Notes under the pieces: generated by a model
Database searches by the model: none
The model's input: only the letters and a program-made list of their open reading frames with translations
What the model was told of the DNA's origin: nothing
Program-made: the position numbers and the translations under genes
Source: Comamonas antarctica
GTDB taxonomy: Bacteria; Pseudomonadota; Gammaproteobacteria; Burkholderiales; Burkholderiaceae_C
NCBI RefSeq assembly: GCF_013363755.1
Contig: NZ_CP054840.1
Location: 1,543,501 to 1,607,500 of the forward strand
Reading direction: 5' to 3'
Length of the DNA: 64,000 nt
Shown: positions 1 to 7,976 of the stretch, piece by piece
Numbering within the stretch: position 1 is the stretch's first letter
How the letters are laid out: each line of letters opens with the position of its first letter

Positions 1-22
1 ATTGCTTACGGTTGATTGTCAT
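1..22 (-). CDS. Start of an unidentified gene, cut by window edge
   Basis: A minus-strand ATG at position 22 reads MTINRKQ to the window edge. A strong AAGGAG Shine-Dalgarno sequence (30-35 on the complement) sits 7 nt before it, so this is very probably a real start. It lies 32 nt downstream of the HMG-CoA-lyase gene and is likely the third gene of that operon. The Arg/Lys at positions 5-6 would suit the start of an exported substrate-binding protein (for example of the tripartite tricarboxylate family), but seven residues cannot establish that. Confidence 0.6.
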
Positions 23-54
23 TGTGTGTCTCCTTGGTTTTGTAATGACGGGCC

Positions 55-1053
55 TCAAAGCCCGTTTGCCGTTGCCTGCAGCCGCTCGTGCGCGCGGCTG
101 CGGATTTCTTCGAGCGATGCGGGCGCAGGGTGCAGCTGGTGCACCGGGCCTGCCTTGACGATCGCACTGGGGATGTCATGGCCGATCTGCGCCGGCAGCC
201 CCGCCGCGACCTGCGTCAGCGCGGCGAGGTCCACGCCGGTGTCGTAGCCCATGAGCTGCAGCGCATGCACCAGTTCCTCGGTGCAGGCATTGCCGCTGGC
301 GCCGGGTGCATAGGGGCAGCCGCCCAAGCCGCCCACGGAGGCGTCGAAACGGTCTGCGCCGGCATCGATGGCGGCAAGCACATTGGCCAGCGCCATGGCA
401 CGCGTGTCGTGGAAATGCAGCGTCAATGGGGTCTGCGGCCAGCGCGCCTTGAAGGCGCGTACCAGTGCATGCACCTGCGCCGGATGGGCCATGCCCGTGG
501 TGTCGCACAGCGTGATGCCTTGCACGCCCAGCGCGATGAAACGTTGCGACCAGTCGAGCACGACCTGCTCGGGCACATCGCCCTCCATCGGACAGCCGAA
601 GCTGCACGACAGCGAGACGTTGACGGCTGCCTGGCCTTGCTGCGCGACGGCGATCACTTCCTGCAAGCCGGCAAACGACTGCGACCGCAGCATGCGCAGA
701 TTGCACAGGTTGTGCGTCTCGCTGACCGACATCACCAGGTTCAGCTCGTCGGCACCGGCGCCCATCGCGCGCTGCGCGCCCTTGACGTTGGGCACCAGGC
801 AGGTCATGACGGTGCCGGGCCGGCGCTCGATGCCGCGCAGCACCGACTCGGCATCCGCGAGCGCGGGAATCGCCGTGGGAGAGACGAATGCCGTGACCTC
901 GACCTTGGCCAGCCCTGCGGCCGACAGCGCATTCACCATCGCGATCTTCTGCGCCGTGGGCACGAAAGCCTTCTCCATCTGCAGGCCGTCGCGCGGGCCG
1001 ACTTCCTGGATATGGATGCGTCTGCCGGCGCCATTCCAGACGGCCGTGCTCAT
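55..1053 (-). CDS. Hydroxymethylglutaryl-CoA lyase family protein
   Basis: The 332-residue protein is a TIM-barrel acyl-CoA lyase. It shows GPRDGLQ (residues 19-25), an FGCP-EG segment typical of HMG-CoA lyases, a LCDTTG strand, the HFHDTR metal-binding strand and GGCPYAPGASGN, whose Cys is the active-site residue of the family. HMG-CoA lyases cleave 3-hydroxy-3-methylglutaryl-CoA to acetoacetate and acetyl-CoA; relatives act on other 3-hydroxyacyl-CoAs. Its ATG overlaps the stop of the upstream CoA-transferase by 4 nt (ATGA), so the two are translationally coupled. Together they could activate a free dicarboxylic acid such as 3-hydroxy-3-methylglutarate and then cleave the thioester; the exact substrate is an inference. 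A short hairpin spans the stop codon (48-65) but lacks a clear U-tract. Confidence 0.9.
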   Translation of the reverse strand: MSTAVWNGAGRRIHIQEVGPRDGLQMEKAFVPTAQKIAMVNALSAAGLAKVEVTAFVSPTAIPALADAESVLRGIERRPGTVMTCLVPNVKGAQRAMGAGADELNLVMSVSETHNLCNLRMLRSQSFAGLQEVIAVAQQGQAAVNVSLSCSFGCPMEGDVPEQVVLDWSQRFIALGVQGITLCDTTGMAHPAQVHALVRAFKARWPQTPLTLHFHDTRAMALANVLAAIDAGADRFDASVGGLGGCPYAPGASGNACTEELVHALQLMGYDTGVDLAALTQVAAGLPAQIGHDIPSAIVKAGPVHQLHPAPASLEEIRSRAHERLQATANGL

Positions 1054-2273
1054 TGGATCACCCCCTTTTCGCGCAGCTGGGCGATCTGCGTGGCGTCCAG
1101 GCCCATGCCGGCCAGCACCGCATCGGTGTCGTCGCCCAGCCCGGGCGCGCTCGAGCGCACCGTGCCCGGTGTGCCCGACAGCTTGGGAACGACGCCCGGC
1201 ACTTCGACGCTGTAGCCGTCGCGCGTCTGCTGCTGCAGGATCATGTCGCGCGCGCGGTAGTGCGGGTCTTCGCAGATGTCCTTCGCGGTGTAGACACGGC
1301 CGGCCGGCACGCGCGCCGCGCCCAGTTGCTCCAGCACCTGCGCGATACCGCGCGATTGCGTCCAGGCGCCAATCGCGGCGTCGATTTCCTGCACCCGTGC
1401 AACACGCCCGGCGTTGCTGGCGAGATCGGGATCGTTGGCCAGCTCTTCACGCCCGATGGCCTGCATCAGGCGCTTGAAGATGCTGTCGCCATTGCCGGCC
1501 ACCAGCACCCAGCCATCGGAGCAGGGGTAGGCGTTCGACGGTGCGATGCCGGGCAGCGCGCTGCCTGCGGCTTCGCGCACCGCGCCAAAGGCGCTGTATT
1601 CGGGCACCAGGCTTTCCATGACGTTGAACACGGCTTCGTGCAGCGCCACGTCGATCACCTGGCCCTTGCCGCCATGCGCCTTGCGGTGGTAGAGCGCGGT
1701 GAGCACGCCAATGGTGCCGTGCAGGGCGGCAAGCGTGTCGCCTATCGATACGCCCACGCGCACCGGCACCCGCCCTGGCTCGCCGGTGAGGTGGCGCAGC
1801 CCGCCCATGGCTTCACCCACCACGCCGAATCCGGGCAGGTCGCGGTACGGGCCGGTCTGGCCATAGCCGGAGATGCGCAGGATGATCAGGCCGGGATTGA
1901 TGGCATGCAGTTCGTCGGGCGACATGCCCCAGCCTTCGAGCGTGCCCGGCCGGAAGTTCTCGATCAGCACGTCGGTTTCCTGGAGCAGGCGGCGCACCAG
2001 GTCCTGGCCTTGTGGTTGGCGCAGGTCGAGCGCCACCGATTTCTTGTTGCGCGACTGCACCTGCCACCACACCGAGGTGCCTTCCTTGATCATGCGCCAG
2101 TTGCGCAGCGGATCGCCCGCGCCCGGCGCCTCGATCTTGATCACGTCGGCACCGAATTCGCCCAGCGTCTTGCCCGCAAAGGGGCCGGCAATGAGCTGCC
2201 CCATTTCCACCACCCGCACGCCCGCCAGTGCGCCCGCATGAAGCGATGGGTCATGTTCCAGAGTTTCCTGCAT
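1050..2273 (-). CDS. CaiB/BaiF family (type III) CoA-transferase
   Basis: The 407-residue protein has the N-terminal GVRVVEMGQLIAGPFAG segment, the ADVIKIE strand, and a GDT motif with the probable catalytic Asp at residue 179. These are marks of family III CoA-transferases, which move CoA between carboxylic acids. I chose the ATG at 2273 because GAGGAAAG stands just before it; an upstream ATG would add 33 residues that do not look like the family. With the downstream lyase the likely job is to make a substrate thioester, perhaps from succinyl-CoA as in the human glutarate/HMG CoA-transferase of the same family. A divergent LysR gene lies 186 bp away and probably controls the operon. Confidence 0.88.
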   Translation of the reverse strand: MQETLEHDPSLHAGALAGVRVVEMGQLIAGPFAGKTLGEFGADVIKIEAPGAGDPLRNWRMIKEGTSVWWQVQSRNKKSVALDLRQPQGQDLVRRLLQETDVLIENFRPGTLEGWGMSPDELHAINPGLIILRISGYGQTGPYRDLPGFGVVGEAMGGLRHLTGEPGRVPVRVGVSIGDTLAALHGTIGVLTALYHRKAHGGKGQVIDVALHEAVFNVMESLVPEYSAFGAVREAAGSALPGIAPSNAYPCSDGWVLVAGNGDSIFKRLMQAIGREELANDPDLASNAGRVARVQEIDAAIGAWTQSRGIAQVLEQLGAARVPAGRVYTAKDICEDPHYRARDMILQQQTRDGYSVEVPGVVPKLSGTPGTVRSSAPGLGDDTDAVLAGMGLDATQIAQLREKGVIQ

Positions 2274-2427
2274 TCTTTCCTCGAGGTATCGCTGAGCGAA
2301 GGCGGCCATGATGCAAAACACCGCAGCGAATGCAAAACGCTGATTTGCGTGCCTGCCATCGCGTTTGGGCATAGCACTTCGAATAATGCGGAGAAACCCT
2401 TATATCTATGGCACTGAAAAGACAGTC

Positions 2428-2448
2428 GCATTGCTGATCGGGCAATGC
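2428..2448. promoter_or_regulatory. Inverted repeat, probable LysR-type binding site
   Basis: GCATTGC and GCAATGC form 7-bp arms around a 7-bp centre. The inner part fits the T-N11-A LysR box (T at 2432, A at 2444). It lies between the CoA-transferase promoter region and the LysR start, where an autoregulatory site is expected. It overlaps the upstream alternative ATG at 2445, which favours the LysR start at 2460. Confidence 0.5.
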
Positions 2449-2459
2449 AAAATACCTGC

Positions 2460-3428
2460 ATGCGACTTGATCCCGTTTCCCTGAGATTGTTCGTGGCGGT
2501 CATGGAAGAGCAGGCCATCGCGCGCGCCGCCGTGCGCGAGCACATCGCCACGTCCGCCGCGAGCCGCCGCCTGGCGGAGCTCGAGGCGCAGCTGAAGGTG
2601 CAGTTGTTCGCGCGCAGCAACCGCGGCATCGCGCCCACGCCAGCCGCCTATACCTTGCTGGGCCTGGCGCGCAGCGTTCTCGGTGAAATCGATGGCATTG
2701 CGCGGCAGATGCGCGAGTACGGCAGCGGCATGCGCGGCCATGTGCGCATGGTGGCGAACATCTCGGCGATCACGCAGTTCCTGCCGGCGCAGCTGCAGGG
2801 ATTCATGGCCCAGCATCCCGAGGTGCAGGTGCACCTGCAGGAAAAGGTCAGCAGCGAGATTGCGCTGGCGGTGGCGCAGAACGCGGCCGACTTCGGCATC
2901 CTGAATGCCGGGCGCTATGGCGGCGACCTGAGTTATCTGCCCTATCGGCAGGACGAGTTGATCCTGATTGCCCCGCAGGGCCACCCGCTGACACAGCAGG
3001 AGGAAGTCGGCATGCAGCAGGCGCTGGCCTACGACTTCGTTGGCGCCCATGTGGGCAGCGTGATCAACGCGCTGCTCACGCGCAGCGCTGCGCAGTTGGA
3101 CATGCCGCTGCGGCTGCGCATCCAGGTGACCAGTTACGACGCCCTGTGCCTGATGGTGGCTGCCGGCCTGGGCGTAGGCGTGCTGCCGCGCCAGAGCGCG
3201 GCCTTGTATGCGGGCACGCTGGCAATCACCGCATTGCGCCTGAACGAACCCTGGGCGCAGCGCCAGTTGGTGCTGTGCCTGCGCTCCCTGGAAGCGCTGC
3301 CGCCCGTGGCGCGCGCACTGGTGGAGCATCTGATTGCGCCAGCAGCCCCTGCCGGGCCGGCGGCTTCGGGACTTCCCGCATACGCGCCTGACGCATTGTC
3401 GAGGTCAAAAAATCCATTGGATAATTGA
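2460..3428 (+). CDS. LysR family transcriptional regulator
   Basis: The 322-residue protein begins MRLDPVSLRLF, a typical LysR winged-helix start, with the helix-turn-helix in about the first 60 residues and a periplasmic-binding-type effector domain from about residue 90. An ATG at 2445 is also in frame, but it lies inside an inverted repeat that looks like the binding site. The gene is divergent from the CoA-transferase/lyase operon, the usual place for its activator. The C-terminal 25 residues are Ala/Pro-rich and look unconserved. Confidence 0.9.
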   Translation: MRLDPVSLRLFVAVMEEQAIARAAVREHIATSAASRRLAELEAQLKVQLFARSNRGIAPTPAAYTLLGLARSVLGEIDGIARQMREYGSGMRGHVRMVANISAITQFLPAQLQGFMAQHPEVQVHLQEKVSSEIALAVAQNAADFGILNAGRYGGDLSYLPYRQDELILIAPQGHPLTQQEEVGMQQALAYDFVGAHVGSVINALLTRSAAQLDMPLRLRIQVTSYDALCLMVAAGLGVGVLPRQSAALYAGTLAITALRLNEPWAQRQLVLCLRSLEALPPVARALVEHLIAPAAPAGPAASGLPAYAPDALSRSKNPLDN

Positions 3429-3432
3429 ACCA

Positions 3433-3557
3433 GGCATCCGGCCCCACTTGCCCTCGAGTGAAATCGGAACGAGCATCTGACGTCATCTGTGCTATCTGCA
3501 TTCCATCGCAAAGCTGGTGCGCAATCGAGGGACACCGGCTTCACAGGAGTGAATGCC
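3433..3557 (+). repeat. Leader copy A, conserved before first paralogue
   Basis: This 125-nt stretch is repeated colinearly at 4799-4923. The first 37 nt (3433-3469) are identical to 4799-4835. The centre diverges without indels, and the last ~55 nt are again nearly identical up to the start codon. It therefore marks the duplication unit and is probably a promoter or 5' untranslated element. The preserved block is at the far end from the gene, which argues for constraint rather than mere recent copying. Confidence 0.85.
3537..3557 (+). promoter_or_regulatory. Small hairpin holding the Shine-Dalgarno sequence
   Basis: GGC-TTCAC, loop AGGA, GTGAA-(T)-GCC can fold so that the Shine-Dalgarno AGGA is in the loop, immediately before the start at 3559. 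The second copy (4902-4923) keeps the loop but carries one C-C mismatch. Spacing also decides the start: AGGAG is 9 nt from the ATG at 3559 but only 3 nt from that at 3553. Confidence 0.4.
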
Positions 3558-3558
3558 C

Positions 3559-4629
3559 ATGTCTTCGCAAGCTCCTTGCGTTGCGTCAGCGACCGCGCAA
3601 AAGCCGCCCGCCCATGCCGACGCACTGCGGGCGCTCAAGAACCGCCTGCACGCGCGCTTTCCCGAAGGAAGATCGTCCCATCTGACGGAAGCCATCGCGG
3701 CGGGACTGGGGTTCGCCAGCCATGCCGCACTGCGCGCCCGCCTGGGCAGCTTGCCGTCCAACAGGCTGCCGCCCTTCAATGCGATGCATTTCCTCGGCCG
3801 GCTTGCGGCGCTGGGTTACGAACCCCTGGGCAGTTTCCGCCGGCCTGTGGCGGCGCCGATGGAAAAACCAGATGCTGCGTTTGCGGACCTGCAGGCGGCA
3901 CTGCGGGTGTTGGGCATGGCGCGGACCAAGAACTCCACTTCCGGCAATGTCGAGTGGGGCCGCTATCTGCACGGGCGCTGTGCCCACGCGTTTGGCGAAG
4001 CGCATGACCTGGGCAAGCCTGCCGAGCGCTGTGCCGGCAATGCCCGGCGGCGCTGGCACAGTGGCGCCGACCACAGCGCGTGCCTGCCCGGCTGGGGCGC
4101 CTTGCTGCAGGGCCGCTTCCTGCGTTTCGGGCCTGGCAGCAGCCAGCTGCATTTCCTGCGTTCCCTGCCGTTGGCCGATGGAGGGCATGTGCACTACACC
4201 AGCGCCGTGGTCGACACGCCGGCCGGCGTGCAAAACCGCGAGGAACTGCTGGCCGCAGCCGCGATGCGCGCCGGCGTGCTGGGCTGGACCTCTACCCGCC
4301 TGCCGCAATGGAACTGGCGCACCGCCGACGACGGCACGCTGGTGCTCTACCGGCCGAACATCAGCCACAGCGAGCGCCTGCATCAGTGGGAAGGATCGTT
4401 CCAGCGCTGGCTGCTGGAGAACCAGCGCTACCTGCTCAAAGGCGCATCGGCCGCGCGCCGGCAGGTCATCAAGGAGCTGATTGCCTGCCCGCATTTGCCG
4501 CTGCAGGTACGCAGCTTCGAGGATTTCCATGGCGCCTATCTCAGCGAGCAGAAGCCATTTTTCCTGCTGCGGCGTCCGGACCACTTCGATGACAACTGCC
4601 ACTACCTGCTGGCTATGTGGCGAGGGTAA
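3559..4629 (+). CDS. Unknown protein, first of two tandem paralogues
   Basis: I do not recognise a function for this 356-residue protein. It and the next gene are clear paralogues along their whole length. Shared features are an N-terminal helical segment (about residues 20-65) with HLTEAIAAGLG..HAALR, a GRYLH..CAH.F..AHDLG block, ADHSACLPGWGA, GGHV.YTSAV, and a C-terminal block QWEGSF.RWLLENQR.LL followed by CPH.P..VR.FE.F. The N-terminal segment resembles the short helical domain attached to some glyoxalase-superfamily and plasmid-type proteins, but that is only by eye. No signal peptide or membrane span is visible, so it is probably cytosolic. The start at 3559 matches the paralogue's start (MSSQAP). 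Confidence 0.85.
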   Translation: MSSQAPCVASATAQKPPAHADALRALKNRLHARFPEGRSSHLTEAIAAGLGFASHAALRARLGSLPSNRLPPFNAMHFLGRLAALGYEPLGSFRRPVAAPMEKPDAAFADLQAALRVLGMARTKNSTSGNVEWGRYLHGRCAHAFGEAHDLGKPAERCAGNARRRWHSGADHSACLPGWGALLQGRFLRFGPGSSQLHFLRSLPLADGGHVHYTSAVVDTPAGVQNREELLAAAAMRAGVLGWTSTRLPQWNWRTADDGTLVLYRPNISHSERLHQWEGSFQRWLLENQRYLLKGASAARRQVIKELIACPHLPLQVRSFEDFHGAYLSEQKPFFLLRRPDHFDDNCHYLLAMWRG

Positions 4630-4798
4630 AGCCGGCGTCAAGCAAAAAAGCGTCAGCGAGTACCTCAAAACGCAAGTATTTGTACCCTAGTCACACACCG
4701 GGTCACTCGTCCCGTTCCACAGGCGCAGACGCCCGGGGCCGAGGCGGCGAGCGCCGTGCTCGCACGCACGGCGTAGTTTTCAACCATAATCGCTGCCT

Positions 4799-4923
4799 GG
4801 CATCCGGCCCCACTTGCCCTCGAGTGAAATCGGAATTCATCATTTCACGCCACTTCTGCTTTTGCATTCTGTCGCAAAGCTGGTGCGTAATCGGGGGACA
4901 CCGGCTTCACAGGACTGAATGCC
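4799..4923 (+). repeat. Leader copy B, before second paralogue
   Basis: This is the second copy of the leader at 3433-3557. Conserved parts are the 37-nt identical block at its 5' end and the GCAAAGCTGGTGCG and GGGACACCGGCTTCACAGGA segments near the start codon. It shows that each paralogue keeps its own regulatory region. The preceding 4630-4798 holds no gene that I can see, only GC-rich spacer. Confidence 0.85.
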
Positions 4924-6027
4924 ATGTCTTCACAAGCGCCCTTGGCTGCATCATCGCCAGCGCAAATCCTGCCTCCGGACCTTTCCGAAGCACTGCGAGT
5001 GCTCAAGAGCCGTCTGCAGTCCCGGTTCCCGGAAGCCAAATCCGCCCATTTGACCGAAGCCATTGCCGCGGGGCTGGGCTCGTCCACCCATGCCGCGCTG
5101 CGCAACCGCCTGTCCAATGACGCTGCGGCTGGCGCGGCGCTGCCGTCCTTCAACGTGGTCGACTTTCTCGAGCGCCTGACGGCCCTGGGCTATGACCCGC
5201 GCAGCAGCTTCGTGCGCCCCGTGGCGGCGGAACTCGCGCAGCCGGTCCCGTCGTTTGTCGACCTGCAGGCGTCGCTGCGCGTCTGGGCGGCCACTCTGAA
5301 GAACCTGAAATCGGAGCATATCGACTGGGGGCGCTATTTGCACCAGCAGTGCGCGCATGTGTTTGCCGATGCCCATGACCTGGGGGAGCCCGAGGAGCGC
5401 ACCATGGGCGATGCGGTGCAGCGCTGGTATGCAGGGGCCGACCACAGTGCCTGCCTGCCGGGCTGGGGGGCGATGCTGGACGGTCATTTCTTTCGCTTCC
5501 ATCCGGGCTGCAACGACCTGTATTTCTTCCGCTCGCTGCCGCTGTCCGGCGGCGGCCATGTGCAGTACACCAGCGCCGTGATTGCCATGCCCAGCGGTGA
5601 CAACAACACGCAGGACCTGCTGGCCAGTGCCGAAACCATGGCCGGCATCTTTGGCTGGACGGCCACGCGCCTGCCGGGCTGGAACTGGGACAGCTCCACG
5701 GACAGCACCCTGCTGCTGTATCGCCCGAGCATGAGTCATGCGGAACGCCTGCGCCAGTGGGAAGGCAGTTTCCCGCGCTGGCTGCTGGAAAACCAGCGCC
5801 ACCTGCTCGAAGGCGCAGGCGCTGCCCGCCGCAAGACCATCGAGGAGCTGGTGCGCTGCCCGCATGTGCCCATGCATGTGCGCGGCTTCGAGGAATTCCG
5901 CGACTGCTACCTCAAAGAGGATGTACCCACCAGCCAGGACGACCGGCCCGGCGACTTCGACGAGATCTGCGAACAGTTGTTTGAGGTGTGGCTGGCGGCA
6001 TCGCCCTGCATGAACGGCGCCGGCTGA
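4924..6027 (+). CDS. Unknown protein, second of two tandem paralogues
   Basis: The 367-residue protein is the tandem paralogue of the gene at 3559 and starts MSSQAP in the same context. It carries the same conserved blocks: LTEAIAAGLG near residue 40, DWGRYLHQQCAHVF, ADHSACLPGWGAMLDG, GGHVQYTSAV, and the C-terminal WEGSFPRWLLENQRHLL and CPHVPMHVRGFEEF segments. The central QWEGSF..WLLENQR stretch is the best-kept part and may be functional. The C-terminus is longer and acidic (EDVPTSQDDRPGDFDE). The function is unknown. The pair lies between two LysR-controlled loci and is co-oriented with neither operon. Confidence 0.88.
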   Translation: MSSQAPLAASSPAQILPPDLSEALRVLKSRLQSRFPEAKSAHLTEAIAAGLGSSTHAALRNRLSNDAAAGAALPSFNVVDFLERLTALGYDPRSSFVRPVAAELAQPVPSFVDLQASLRVWAATLKNLKSEHIDWGRYLHQQCAHVFADAHDLGEPEERTMGDAVQRWYAGADHSACLPGWGAMLDGHFFRFHPGCNDLYFFRSLPLSGGGHVQYTSAVIAMPSGDNNTQDLLASAETMAGIFGWTATRLPGWNWDSSTDSTLLLYRPSMSHAERLRQWEGSFPRWLLENQRHLLEGAGAARRKTIEELVRCPHVPMHVRGFEEFRDCYLKEDVPTSQDDRPGDFDEICEQLFEVWLAASPCMNGAG

Positions 6028-6045
6028 CGCAGCGCGTTGGCGCGC

Positions 6046-6813
6046 TCAAGGCGCCAGGAGCGGCTTGGCAAGCATATGGCTGCCGAGCAGTGCCAGGCTG
6101 ATCAGAAACACCTGCCGAAACAGCACGGGCGACAGTTTGCGCCGCAGATATTGGCCCGCCGCCATACCGGCCAGCGCCGGCAGCAGCAGCAACGCCGACG
6201 CGCCCAGGCTGGCGCCCGAGAATTGCGCATTGGCGTAGAGCCCGGCCGCGAGCGCCAGCGTCGACACCGTGAACGAGAGGCCCATGGCCTGTACCAGCGC
6301 ATCGCGCTGCAGGCCCAGTGCCTGCAGATAGGGCACGGCGGGAAGCACGAACACGCCCGTGGCGGCCGTCACCAGACCCGTGCTCGCGCCGATCAGCGGG
6401 CCCAGCCAGCGTTCGCTGGCCGGGCTGACGGCAAGCCGCGCGCCCGCCAATCCCCAGGCCGCATATGCGACCAACGCCACGCCCAGGCAGACCGAGGCCC
6501 AGGCGCCCGCCGGGGCGCCCAGCAGCCAGGCGCCGGCCAGCGTTCCGGCGCAGATTCCCAACTGCATCGGCGCGAGCCGGCGCAGCAACGAATTCAATCC
6601 CGCCCAGGGGCTGAGCTGCCAGATGTTGGTGACCAGCGACGGCACGATTAGCAGCGCCGCCGCGTGGGCCGGAGCCATCATCAGCGCCAGCAGTGCCATG
6701 GCGATCGTCGGCAATCCAAGTCCGACCACGCCCTTGACGACGCCGGCCAGCACAAACACCAGGGTGATGAGAAGCGGCACGCCGGCATCGGAAAATGTGA
6801 GGAATTCAGGCAT
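6046..6813 (-). CDS. TauE/SafE family sulfite/organosulfonate exporter-like membrane protein
   Basis: The 255-residue protein is almost entirely hydrophobic with about eight predicted membrane spans. It begins with a VFVLAGVVKGVVGLGLPT segment, the KG-hG-G signature of the TauE/SafE (DUF81) family, and repeats a related GASTGLVTAATGVFVLP motif in the second half. Such proteins are thought to export sulfite, sulfoacetate or other small anions from the cytoplasm. A LysR gene starts 100 bp away on the other strand and is the probable regulator. The substrate cannot be told from sequence. Confidence 0.88.
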   Translation of the reverse strand: MPEFLTFSDAGVPLLITLVFVLAGVVKGVVGLGLPTIAMALLALMMAPAHAAALLIVPSLVTNIWQLSPWAGLNSLLRRLAPMQLGICAGTLAGAWLLGAPAGAWASVCLGVALVAYAAWGLAGARLAVSPASERWLGPLIGASTGLVTAATGVFVLPAVPYLQALGLQRDALVQAMGLSFTVSTLALAAGLYANAQFSGASLGASALLLLPALAGMAAGQYLRRKLSPVLFRQVFLISLALLGSHMLAKPLLAP

Positions 6814-6913
6814 AGGACCGTAATTCTGCGCAGCCGCGGCGCAAAGCGGAATGCGGAAGTGGCGCAGCCTGCCTCAGGGCCTGCCTGAGCCAGGCTGTGG
6901 TACTTTGGCGGCC

Positions 6914-7873
6914 ATGCGCTACGACCTCACCGACCTGCGGCTGTTTTTGAATGTCTATGAGGCAGGCACCATCACGGGCGGGGCCGGGCGCAGCCACATG
7001 ACGCTGGCCTCGGCCAGCGAGCGCATCCGCGGCATGGAGCAGGCGCTCGGCGGGCCCCTGCTGCTGCGTGAACGGCGCGGTGTGCAGCCCACGCCTGCCG
7101 GGCGCACGCTGCTGCACCATGCGCGCCTGATGCTGGCGCAGATGGAGCAGTTGCAAGCCGAACTCGGCGACTACGCTGCGGGAGTCAAGGGCCATGTGCG
7201 GCTGCTGTGCAACACCTCGGCGCTGAACGAGCATCTGCCCTCGGTGCTGGGCAGCTTTCTCCTTCAGCATCCGGGCATGTCCGTCGACCTGGAGGAACGC
7301 GCCAGCGCCGAGATCGTCGATGCGCTGCGCCGCGAGCTCTGCGATATCGGCATGGTCTCCGATTCGGTGGATCTCGAAGGCCTGCAGACCTTTGCCTTTT
7401 GCGCCGATCCGCTGGTGCTGGTGGTGCCGCGCCGCCATCCTTTGGCGCAGCGCCGCGCGGTGCGTCTCGACGAGGTGGTGGATCAACCGTTTGTCGGCCT
7501 GGTCGAAGGCAGTGCATTGCAGGCCCACATCGCGCAGCACGCGCGGCGGCTGGGCCGCAGGCTCGCCTATCGCATCCGGCTGCGCAGCTTCGAATCGGTC
7601 TGCCGCATGGTGGGGGAGGGCATCGGCATTGGCATCGTGCCGCGCACGGTTGCCGTTCGCAGCGGCCGCACCACCGGGATCAAGCGCCTGGCACTGCTCG
7701 ATGCGTGGGCCGCGCGCCATCTGGTGCTGTGCGTGCGCGATGCCGGCGCATTGCCCGCACCCGCGCAGCAGTTGCTGCAGCATCTGCTGTCTGCGGCCAC
7801 GAAGAAGCCCGCGCGAGGCGGGCTGGCGGGAGATGCGTCGCGGCCGTTCAGGTCAGCAGCGCGATCAGGATGA
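6914..7873 (+). CDS. LysR family transcriptional regulator
   Basis: The 319-residue protein starts MRYDLTDLRLFLNVYEAGTI, a standard LysR helix-turn-helix start, and continues with SERIRGMEQALGGPLLLRERRGVQPT. The effector domain follows from about residue 90. The ATG at 6914 is preferred over one 21 codons upstream, since the extra residues do not fit the family. It is divergent from the TauE/SafE gene and probably regulates it. Its last 26 nt overlap, on the opposite strand, the end of a tiny membrane-peptide gene. Confidence 0.9.
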   Translation: MRYDLTDLRLFLNVYEAGTITGGAGRSHMTLASASERIRGMEQALGGPLLLRERRGVQPTPAGRTLLHHARLMLAQMEQLQAELGDYAAGVKGHVRLLCNTSALNEHLPSVLGSFLLQHPGMSVDLEERASAEIVDALRRELCDIGMVSDSVDLEGLQTFAFCADPLVLVVPRRHPLAQRRAVRLDEVVDQPFVGLVEGSALQAHIAQHARRLGRRLAYRIRLRSFESVCRMVGEGIGIGIVPRTVAVRSGRTTGIKRLALLDAWAARHLVLCVRDAGALPAPAQQLLQHLLSAATKKPARGGLAGDASRPFRSAARSG

Positions 7874-7919
7874 TGATGGGAATTGGAATGCCCAGCAGAA
7901 ACAGCAGGATGGATCGCAT
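7848..7919 (-). CDS. 23-residue hydrophobic membrane peptide
   Basis: A minus-strand ATG at 7919 preceded by a perfect GGAGG (7927-7931), 7 nt away, opens a 23-codon frame ending in TGA. The product begins MRSILLFLLG, continues IPIPIIILIALLT, and is one membrane span with a charged N-terminus. Peptides with the same GIPIPIII core occur in other Burkholderiales as far as I recall, which supports a real gene. It follows the membrane-protein gene at 7977-9017 by 57 nt on the same strand and may share its transcript. Its 3' end overlaps the convergent LysR gene. Function unknown. Confidence 0.7.
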   Translation of the reverse strand: MRSILLFLLGIPIPIIILIALLT

Positions 7920-7976
7920 GAAATTACCTCCGGATGATGGAGCCGGCCCGTTCAGGCCGGCGGGATGTCAAAGCGT

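Noticed and set aside
6814..6913. LysR box between the TauE gene and its regulator
   Set aside because: CTCAGG/CCTGAG is present, but its spacing gives T-N13-A rather than T-N11-A, so the evidence is too weak.
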